Shown in pieces: positions 42,466 to 48,653 of a stretch of 48,653 nucleotides of DNA (positions are counted from its first letter, which is position 1; each line of letters opens with the position of its first letter). Where the stretch lies: the NCBI GenBank assembly GCA_002706985.1, contig PAKP01000033.1:1-48653 (forward strand), written 5' to 3'. The position numbers and the translations under genes are program-made. The notes beneath the pieces are model-generated. The model had not been told where the DNA came from, did not search any database, and saw nothing but the letters and a program-made list of their open reading frames with translations. Origin of the DNA: Sneathiella sp. GTDB taxonomy: Bacteria > Pseudomonadota > Alphaproteobacteria > Sneathiellales > Sneathiellaceae.

Positions 42466-42870
42466 ATGACCGCAACCAAGACATCGGAACAGACAAAATC
42501 GGTGAACAGTCAGATCACCGATGCCATCACCCAGACGAATGTAATGAATCTCGGCCTTGCGCCGGCACAATCACTGGGCACCCTTTACCAGACCACGGCG
42601 CAGGCCGTGGGCACCGCCATGCAGAACGCGGTGGCAAACCAGCAGAATAATTACAGCCTCAGCCTCGCCTCAACGGCGCAGAATTTGCAATCGTTGCTGG
42701 CACTCTCCTCGGCGACAGCCGGACGCAGCACGGCAGGCGTGCTAAACCAAACACGCTATCCGCTGACCACCCACCACTTCCACCATAACAGCCATGCGGG
42801 ACACCCGGCCTCTCGTCCGGCGTCAGCAACACCGCCCCATGCCCCGCCGCAGACACCGCTGAAGCCATAG
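42466..42870 (+). CDS. RebB-family R-body protein 6, His/Pro-rich tail
   Basis: 134 aa. The RebB core is intact (VNSQITDAITQTNVMNLGLAPAQSLGTLYQTTAQAVGTAMQNAVANQQNNYSL), but after AGRSTAGVLNQ, where paralogues continue with a helix, the protein ends in about 40 residues rich in His and Pro (THHFHHNSHAGHPASRP and PPHAPPQTP). I could not restore a RebB-like ending in the other two frames, so I see no clear frameshift. The histidine cluster could titrate near neutral pH, of interest for a pH-responsive ribbon. AGGA site before the ATG. Confidence 0.85.
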   Translation: MTATKTSEQTKSVNSQITDAITQTNVMNLGLAPAQSLGTLYQTTAQAVGTAMQNAVANQQNNYSLSLASTAQNLQSLLALSSATAGRSTAGVLNQTRYPLTTHHFHHNSHAGHPASRPASATPPHAPPQTPLKP

Positions 42871-42926
42871 CGTCCCGATAAGATCGTACCACCCGGACAA
42901 CCCAGAAGGACAACAGGAGAGCGGCA

Positions 42927-43256
42927 ATGCCATCAGAGTCATTTGTAAACAGCCAGATAACGGGTTCCATCGCGCAGACGAATCTAAGCGTTCTGGGGGA
43001 TGCCCCATCCGAGGCAATGGCCATTCTGTACCAGCAGATGGCCCACTCAGTCGGGCTCGCGCTTCAGAACGTCATCGCGCAACAGCAACATAGCTATTCG
43101 ATACATAACGCCATTACCATCGCAGCATCCAAGCAGCTGCTGAGTTCCGATCCGGCCGCGGCGGCGAAGGCCTCGCAGGATCTGATCGCCGGCAGCGCCA
43201 TACCGGAAAACCTCGCCGCCCTCCAGGCGGTGGTCAATGAACTCGGGAAGAAGTAG
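42927..43256 (+). CDS. RebB-family R-body protein 7
   Basis: 109 aa, canonical length: VNSQITGSIAQTNLSVLGDAPSEAMAILYQQMAHSVGLALQNVIAQQQHSYSIHNAI, ending KASQDLIAGSAIPENLAALQAVVNELGKK. The usual NAVANQQ is changed to NVIAQQQ, so it is somewhat diverged. AGGAGA before the ATG. Last reb gene; the OrfA-like gene follows after 100 bp. Confidence 0.9.
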   Translation: MPSESFVNSQITGSIAQTNLSVLGDAPSEAMAILYQQMAHSVGLALQNVIAQQQHSYSIHNAITIAASKQLLSSDPAAAAKASQDLIAGSAIPENLAALQAVVNELGKK

Positions 43257-43356
43257 GACAGCCCTCTCGCAGGCGACGGCAACGGATTTGAAACGACAAC
43301 GGAAAGCTGAGGCATGATGGCACGGTAAAAACATTCAATCGAGGACGTTCAGTCTC

Positions 43357-43623
43357 ATGGAACGCAAAAGTTATACTCAGCAGGAGATCAAAATGATCCT
43401 TCAGGAACTGGCCGACGGCCGACCAATAGAGGAGACGGCAAAGGCCCATGATGTGTCCCGGGCGACACTCTATCGCTGGAAAAAACGGGCCGAGCAGAGC
43501 GGCGCGCAGGAAATCAGCCGCCTCAAAAAAGTCGACGAGGAGAACCAGCGTCTGAAATCACTCCTCGCCGAGGCCGCCCTTGAAATACAGGCGCTCAAGG
43601 AACAGCTGAAGCAGCGCGGCTGA
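43357..43623 (+). CDS. IS3 OrfA-like HTH/coiled-coil protein
   Basis: 88 aa. Residues 6-50 are a transposase_8-type HTH (YTQQEIKMILQELADGRPIEETAKAHDVSRATLYRWKKRAE) and residues 53-85 a leucine-zipper-like coiled coil (ISRLKKVDEENQRLKSLLAEAALEIQALKEQLKQ), exactly the OrfA layout of IS3-group elements. No orfB frame or terminal repeats follow, the frame is intact with its own stop, and composition is like the host. It may be a remnant of an IS or a domesticated DNA-binding protein serving the reb locus. Confidence 0.8.
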   Translation: MERKSYTQQEIKMILQELADGRPIEETAKAHDVSRATLYRWKKRAEQSGAQEISRLKKVDEENQRLKSLLAEAALEIQALKEQLKQRG

Positions 43624-43805
43624 CCTTACCAACCGGCGAAGGCGAATAACCCGCCTCCGTCCGCCAATTACGTTATTTGCCTGCCGTCTAAAAAGTGATA
43701 AATACGTATATTAATTCATTCTATACGAGATTTTTTATTGTAAATTTTTTTGTGTGCGTACCAAAAGGGCCTTGATCCTAATTTGCGGATTAAGAACATA
43801 TATAC
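43624..43805. other. Composition boundary before DUF3800 gene
   Basis: 182 bp that change midway from GC-rich to AT-rich. No OrfB remnant or inverted repeat of an IS3 end is recognisable by eye. AT-rich sequence from about 43690 probably holds the promoter of the following gene. Confidence 0.45.
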
Positions 43806-44615
43806 ATGATGTTACAAGCAATGATAGACGAAAGCCAAGACGCGAAAACCGGTATCTATGTTCTCGCCGGTTATATTGCTAGTTCACAAAATTGGAGCAA
43901 ATTAACAAAGGAATGGGAAGAGCTTCTACCATTAACGTATAAAGGCAAAAGTGGAAAATATCGTTTTAAAATGGCGGAAATGGCACAAAACAAAGAGAGA
44001 ATGTGTCACGTACCCGCGTTTTACCGGGTAATTGAGAAATATGTACAAGCCTCTATTTCAGTTAAAATAAATATAAATGACCTAGCACTCGTACAAAAAA
44101 GAATTCTTGTACCTAGCATGGATATTGATTGGGACAAATATGCTAGTCCATATATCGTAGCTTTTCGTTGCCTCATGGACATTTTTCATACGGCAAGAAA
44201 TGACATGATTGAATTTTTTCCAAAAAATCAAAAAATTGATTTCTTTTTTGATGATAACTCAGAAAAAGAGGTGATCATTGAAATGTGGGATAACTACATT
44301 AAGAACCGCTCGGAAAAAGTCCGAGAATTCTATGGCTCTCTTCCTCATTTTAAGAACGACGAAGAATTCTTACCACTGCAAACAGCAGATTTTTGGGCTT
44401 GGTGGGTTCGGAAATGGTATAAAGAAAATACACCAGAAAAAGTGCAAAAATGGGGTTTTGAAGATTTTAAGCCTAACAAAAAAAGAAAGTACTTAAGAAT
44501 AGAAATAGTTATAAATCAAGATGATTTAATGGAAAACATGATCAAACTCATACGAAGTTTTATCGGACCTGAAAAGCCAATAATTGATCTGCGCGGATTA
44601 GATTCCTTATCATAG
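43806..44615 (+). CDS. DUF3800 domain protein
   Basis: 269 aa. The DUF3800 hallmarks are an N-terminal acidic-Ser motif (MIDESQD, residues 6-12), a central acidic strand (IDFFFDDNSEKEV) and C-terminal LQTADFWAWWVRKWY, forming a predicted RNase H-like metal site. The family's function is unproven; members are frequent in phage, mobile islands and defence neighbourhoods. The gene is strongly AT-rich with A/T-ending codons (AAA, ATT, TTT), unlike the flanking genes, so it was probably acquired. Two consecutive ATG codons at 43806; no strong ribosome site. Confidence 0.8.
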   Translation: MMLQAMIDESQDAKTGIYVLAGYIASSQNWSKLTKEWEELLPLTYKGKSGKYRFKMAEMAQNKERMCHVPAFYRVIEKYVQASISVKININDLALVQKRILVPSMDIDWDKYASPYIVAFRCLMDIFHTARNDMIEFFPKNQKIDFFFDDNSEKEVIIEMWDNYIKNRSEKVREFYGSLPHFKNDEEFLPLQTADFWAWWVRKWYKENTPEKVQKWGFEDFKPNKKRKYLRIEIVINQDDLMENMIKLIRSFIGPEKPIIDLRGLDSLS

Positions 44616-44665
44616 CTAGCCCCAATCGCCCATTGATCGGCAACAAGATGCCTGTATAAAGGGGT

Positions 44666-46471
44666 ATGTCGCGTAACCCTGTACAGATTCTCACTTCCGT
44701 TTTCGGCTACCCCGCGTTCCGGGGGGACCAGGCCGACATTATCGATCATATCATTGCCAAGCGGGATGCTCTCGTTCTCATGCCGACGGGCGGCGGCAAG
44801 TCGCTCTGCTACCAGATCCCGGCGCTCTGCATGGAGGGAACGGCCATCGTCATTTCGCCGCTGATCGCCCTGATGCAGAACCAGGTGGAGACACTGCAAC
44901 AGCTCGGCATCGCGGCGGCGGCGCTTAATTCAGCCCATAGCCCGGAGGAACAGGAAAGGGTCCGGACCGCCTTCCTGAACGGGGAGCTGAAACTTCTCTA
45001 TATCGCGCCCGAGCGGCTGTTCGCGGGCGGCTTTCTCGACCTTGTCTCACGATGCGAGATTTCTCTCTTCGCGATTGACGAGGCGCATTGCGTCTCGCAA
45101 TGGGGCCATGATTTCCGCCCGGAATATCTCCGCCTCGCCGTCCTGCACGAAAAATTCCCGAATGTGCCGCGGCTCGCCCTCACCGCCACGGCAGACGAAC
45201 CGACGGAGAAGGATATTGTCGAGCGGCTGGGGCTTTCCTTCGGCAGGACGTTCCGTGCTGGGTTCGACCGGCCGAATATCTGCTATCGCCTGACAACCAA
45301 GACCAACGGCACATCGCAGTTGCTCAATTTCATCAAGAGCGAACACAACGACGATGCGGGGATCGTCTATTGCATGTCCCGGAAAAAGGTGGAGCAGGTT
45401 GCCGCCAAGATTGCCGCGACGGGGCGCATCGCGCTTCCCTATCACGCCGGGCTGGAGCCGGAAACGCGGCAGGCAACGCAGGCGCGTTTCCTGAAGGAAG
45501 ACGCGGTGATCATCGTCGCGACCATCGCCTTCGGCATGGGGATCGACAAGCCGGATGTGCGGTTCGTCGCGCATCTGGATTTGCCAAAGAATATGGAGAG
45601 CTATTATCAGGAGACGGGCCGCGCCGGACGCGACGGCCTGCCCGCCGATGCCTGGCTTGCCTACGGCCTTCAGGATGTGGCGAAACTCAAGTTCCTGATG
45701 CAGAACCCGGACAAGACCCTCGCCCGGCAGCAGCTGGACCGCACAAAGCTCGAATCCCTGCTGCAGTTCTGCGAGAGCGCACTTTGCCGCCGCCATCTGA
45801 TCCTCAAATATTTCGGAGAGGACCCGCCCGAGACCTGCGGCAACTGCGACAACTGCCTGGAACCGGCCGATCTTTTCGATGCCACGGAAGCGGCGCAGAT
45901 GGCCCTCTCCTGTATATACAGGAGTGGCGAGATGTTCGGCGCGGGGCATATCATCGACATCCTGGTCGGGGCGGAAACCGAGAAAATCCGCAAATTCGGC
46001 CATGACCGCCTCAGCACCTACGGCATGGGCAAGGGAATCTCCCGCCCGGACTGGCAATCGATCTTCCGCCAGCTTCTCGCCCATGGGCTGCTCAATGTCG
46101 ATATGGAGGGGTATGGCGGCCTGTCACTGGACGAGAGCTGCCGCCCGGTCCTCAAAGGGGACGTGACGCTGGAGCTGAAGAAGAGCCCGGCGCGGCCGAA
46201 GGGCGAGAAGTCGACGGCGAGACAGTCCCGCAATTTCGCCAATGCCCATGAGGAGGCGCTGTTCAATCTTTTGAAGTCCGTCCGCCTCACCCTTGCGAAA
46301 GAGCAGAACGTCCCGCCCTATGTTATTTTCCATGACCGGACGTTGATCGAGATGGCAGCGCTCAAGCCCCAGTCGCTCTCGGCCTTCGGGGAGTTGCAGG
46401 GCGTCGGCCGCAGCAAGCTGGAGAAATACGGCGCGACCTTCCTGAAGGCGATCGACGACGGCGCGGCCTGA
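44666..46471 (+). CDS. recQ: ATP-dependent DNA helicase RecQ
   Basis: 601 aa, full-length. Motif I LMPTGGGKSLCYQIP (residues about 38-52), DEAH in FAIDEAHCVSQWGHDFRPEY, VATIAFGMGIDKPDVRFVAHLDLPKN and QETGRAGRDG; the RecQ zinc site CRRHLILKYFG with CGNCDNCLEP; winged helix; and a C-terminal HRDC domain (about 525-595). 3'-5' helicase in recombination and replication repair. Back to GC-rich host-like codon use. Start ATG at 44666 with AAAGGGG close upstream. Confidence 0.96.
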   Translation: MSRNPVQILTSVFGYPAFRGDQADIIDHIIAKRDALVLMPTGGGKSLCYQIPALCMEGTAIVISPLIALMQNQVETLQQLGIAAAALNSAHSPEEQERVRTAFLNGELKLLYIAPERLFAGGFLDLVSRCEISLFAIDEAHCVSQWGHDFRPEYLRLAVLHEKFPNVPRLALTATADEPTEKDIVERLGLSFGRTFRAGFDRPNICYRLTTKTNGTSQLLNFIKSEHNDDAGIVYCMSRKKVEQVAAKIAATGRIALPYHAGLEPETRQATQARFLKEDAVIIVATIAFGMGIDKPDVRFVAHLDLPKNMESYYQETGRAGRDGLPADAWLAYGLQDVAKLKFLMQNPDKTLARQQLDRTKLESLLQFCESALCRRHLILKYFGEDPPETCGNCDNCLEPADLFDATEAAQMALSCIYRSGEMFGAGHIIDILVGAETEKIRKFGHDRLSTYGMGKGISRPDWQSIFRQLLAHGLLNVDMEGYGGLSLDESCRPVLKGDVTLELKKSPARPKGEKSTARQSRNFANAHEEALFNLLKSVRLTLAKEQNVPPYVIFHDRTLIEMAALKPQSLSAFGELQGVGRSKLEKYGATFLKAIDDGAA

Positions 46472-46582
46472 TCCCGACGAAGACCGGCCACAAATATGAC
46501 ACCTTCACGGGTTGTCATGGAGAATTCCGGCAACATATTCTATTATTCATGCCTGTTCTCCGAAAATGACGGACGGAGCCCG

Positions 46583-47044
46583 ATGATCAAACTCGACATA
46601 AATGGGACGATGCACGAACTGGAGGTGGAGGAGGATACCCCGCTCCTCTGGGCCCTGCGCGATACTGCGAAGCTGACCGGCACCAAATATGGCTGCGGCA
46701 TTTCCGCCTGCGGTGCCTGTACCGTTCATGTGGATGGCGAGGCGGTACGCTCCTGCGGTTATCTCGCTGTGGATGCAGTAGGCACAAAAATCACGACAAT
46801 CGAAGGCATGGCGACGGATAAGCTGCATCCGGTGCAGCAGGCCTGGATCGACGAGCAGGTGCCGCAATGCGGATATTGCCAGTCGGGCCTGATCATGGCG
46901 GTCTCCGCCTTCCTGCGCGATAACCCTTCCCCAAGCGATGCCGAGATTGCAGAGAACATCACCAATATCTGCCGCTGTGGCACTTATCCGCGTATCCGCA
47001 AGGCGATCCGCCGCGCGATTGAACTGCAAGGCGGGACCCAATGA
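46583..47044 (+). CDS. iorA: (2Fe-2S) subunit of isoquinoline 1-oxidoreductase type
   Basis: 153 aa, small iron-sulfur subunit of a molybdenum hydroxylase. Plant-type [2Fe-2S] cluster with Cys38, Cys43, Cys46 and Cys58, then the C-terminal all-helical [2Fe-2S] domain with Cys96, Cys99, Cys130 and Cys132 (QCGYCQSG, NICRCGTY). The ATG at 46583 has GGACGGAG upstream; the longer frame adds 29 unrelated residues. Its stop overlaps the iorB start by 4 bp. IorA-type subunits usually feed electrons from IorB to a cytochrome. Confidence 0.92.
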   Translation: MIKLDINGTMHELEVEEDTPLLWALRDTAKLTGTKYGCGISACGACTVHVDGEAVRSCGYLAVDAVGTKITTIEGMATDKLHPVQQAWIDEQVPQCGYCQSGLIMAVSAFLRDNPSPSDAEIAENITNICRCGTYPRIRKAIRRAIELQGGTQ

Positions 47045-47472
47045 GCAATTTCAAGCTTACGCGGCGCAATTTCATGGTGGCGGGCGCTCTCGTCGGCGGC
47101 GGTCTCGCCGTTGGGTGCAGCTTCGATGGCAATCACAAGGACAGCGCCGCCCTCCGCGCCACAACAGATGAAGGGGAAATCGCCCTCAATGCCTGGGTCA
47201 AGGTCGATCAGGACGGCAAGGTCACGGTCGCCATTCCCCGCTCGGAAATGGGACAGGGTGTCTATACGGCGCTTGCCATGTTGGTCGCCGAGGAAATGGA
47301 TGTCTATTTCGCCGATGTCACCGCTGAACAGTCGCCGGTCGATGATGTCTATGCGAATATCACCCTGATACAGGATTCGCTGCCCTTCAATGATGGCTAT
47401 CATAAGGGCGAGGATACCATCGGCGCCTGGGCCATGGAGAAAGTCGGCCGCCTGCTCGGCGTTCAGGTCACC
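47041..47472 (+). CDS. iorB: iorB, N-terminal part only (large Mo-binding subunit)
   Basis: About 144 residues of the molybdopterin-binding subunit partner of IorA. The N-terminus KLTRRNFMVAGALVGGGLAVGC has a twin-arginine and lipobox-like signal; LNAWVKVDQDGKVTVAIPRSEMGQGVYTALAMLVAEEMDV is the conserved start of IorB. Real IorB proteins are about 700 aa or more. Here the match stops at GVQVTGG, and the same frame continues as a P-type ATPase. Treat as truncated or artefactual from about 47467. Confidence 0.85.
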
Positions 47473-48653
47473 GGCGGCACTGTAAATACGACGGGGTCCT
47501 TTATATTTGAAGTTGAGCGGGTGGGTTCTGAGACCATGCTCGCACAGATTGTACAAATGGTTTCCGACGCGCAGCGTTCACGAGCACCCATACAGAAACT
47601 TGTTGATGCTGTTTCTGCTTGGTTTGTTCCAGCCGTGATTGTTATAGCGGTAATTTCATTCGTTCTTTGGTCAACACTTGGACCATCCCCAGCTATGGCA
47701 TACGCACTGATTGCTTCAATATCAGTGCTCATTATTGCTTGTCCCTGTGCTCTTGGATTGGCTACACCGATGTCAATCATGGTGGCTGCTGGGAAAGGGG
47801 CAAAGAATGGCGTTCTGATCAAGGATGCTGAAGCGCTCGAAGTATTCGGGAAGATCACTACTGTTGTAGTTGACAAAACAGGGACTTTGACAGAAGGCAA
47901 GCCCAAACTTGTTGAAGTCCATTCGATAGATGGCATTGATCAAAAACGGATGCTATCACTCATTGCTGCTGCAGAGCGTTCTAGCGAACACCCGTTAGCA
48001 AGTGCCATTGTAAAGGGCGCTGTTGAGCGTGGTGTTGATCAGTTGGATGTGAGTTCGTTTGAGTCTATCACAGGCAAGGGCATCACGGCAACTGTTGACG
48101 GGGTTCAAGTAGGTATTGGATCTCCCAAGATGATGCTTGCAATGGATATTGATCCTTCTCCTCTGTCATCTCTTGCAGATGATGCAAGACGCGAAGGGCA
48201 GACCGCCATGCTTGTTGCAATGGGAGGTCATTTAGCCGGGATGATTTCAGTAGCCGATCCGATCAAGGAATCGACGCCCGGAGCGATCGAAGCAATGCAT
48301 AAACTCGGTCTTCGTATTGTGATGCTCACAGGAGACAATGAGACTACAGCAAGAGCGATTGCTTCCAAACTCAACATCGACGATGTGAAAGCGGATGTGC
48401 TTCCGCAAGAGAAGGCCGAGATTGTCAAAAGCTATCAAGATCAAGGAGAGCGGATAGCAATGGCAGGCGACGGAGTCAATGACGCTCCTGCACTTGCACA
48501 AGCTGATATTGGCATTGCGATGGGAACCGGATCTGGGGTTGCCATTGAGAGCGCTGGGATCACACTCATAGGCGGTGATCTACGGGGTCTGGTACGAGCA
48601 CGAAAGCTGAGTACATCTACGATGCGAAATATCCGCCAGAACCTGTTCTTCGC
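47467..48653 (+). CDS. copA: Copper-type P-type ATPase, C-terminal part, cut by window edge
   Basis: About 395 residues from the end of the actuator domain onward. VTGGTVNTTGSFIFEVERVGSETMLAQIVQMV, the membrane motif IIACPCALGLATPMS (CPC copper site), phosphorylation motif DKTGTLTEG (Asp codon at 47872), SSEHPLASAI (HP loop) and AGDGVNDAPALAQ (hinge). N-terminal metal-binding domains, the first TM helices and most of the actuator are missing. Codons end far more often in A/T than in the upstream iorB part. The frame is open to the window edge. Confidence 0.85.

Noticed and set aside
42700..42870. Frameshift in reb6
   Set aside because: Neither alternative frame restores the RebB C-terminal helix (S-x-E-I-L-x-G-N), so a simple single frameshift is not supported.
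43357..43623. Complete IS3 insertion sequence
   Set aside because: Only an OrfA-like frame exists; no OrfB, no inverted ends and no target duplication could be seen.
1..48653. CRISPR arrays, tRNA and rRNA genes
   Set aside because: No regularly spaced repeats, cloverleaf-like conserved arms or rRNA segments were found on reading through the window.

Overview
The window looks like a chromosomal segment of a free-living, heterotrophic alphaproteobacterium. Reasons: most coding sequence is GC-rich with strongly GC-biased third codon positions; genes are packed in short operons with ATGA overlaps; and the gene set (matA/matB, SoeABC-type sulfite dehydrogenase, betBA, kbl-tdh, IorA-type Mo hydroxylase) is typical of Rhodospirillales/Sneathiella-like or rhodobacterial marine and soil lineages. 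Genus cannot be fixed from sequence alone. No rRNA, tRNA, CRISPR array, prophage or complete insertion sequence was seen.

Layout. (1) 237-8766: acyl-CoA metabolism. An acyl-CoA dehydrogenase, two tandem nitroreductases, and a MaoC hydratase plus SDR pair that together look like a multifunctional enzyme type 2 split into two genes. Then malonyl-CoA decarboxylase (matA) divergent from malonyl-CoA synthetase (matB), with a CGNR zinc-finger putative regulator convergent to matB. (2) 9058-19360: a GST-like protein, a DUF2817/M14-like amidohydrolase with a GNAT, a complete oligopeptide-type ABC transporter (fused double ATPase, two permeases, binding protein), an M20 deacetylase and an EamA exporter. 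(3) 19450-19718: a 269-bp MITE-like element with perfect 20-bp inverted repeats flanked by TA, inserted in the stop codon of betB. (4) 19716-27192: choline oxidation (betA, betB), threonine degradation (kbl-tdh) under a divergent XRE-cupin regulator, and a glycerate kinase. (5) 27256-33941: a GFA protein and orphan molybdoenzyme, a HIBADH-like reductase, a K+ channel, MscS and a DEAD-box helicase. (6) 34006-38707: a cytoplasmic SoeABC-type molybdoenzyme complex. (7) 38827-43623: the most unusual part, an R-body (refractile body) locus. It has an ECF sigma factor gene divergent from seven RebB-family genes and ends in a small IS3 OrfA-like HTH/coiled-coil protein. (8) 43806-46471: an AT-rich, probably acquired DUF3800 gene and recQ. 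(9) 46583-48653: iorA and the start of iorB, which runs in frame at about 47467-47481 into the C-terminal half of a Cu+-type P-type ATPase with different codon usage. This is most likely an assembly chimera.

The headline system is the reb locus. R-bodies are coiled protein ribbons, known from Caedibacter, that unroll into needles and rupture membranes. Here seven paralogues sit behind an AT-rich divergent control region with a perfect 12+12-bp palindrome. They are divided by a roughly 400-bp leader that contains a duplicated Shine-Dalgarno segment able to form two mutually exclusive hairpins, and by a terminator-like hairpin after the fourth gene. The adjacent sigma factor and OrfA-like protein are the natural candidates for regulators. 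The Reb family is known; this regulatory arrangement is inferred from the sequence and is, as far as I know, undescribed.
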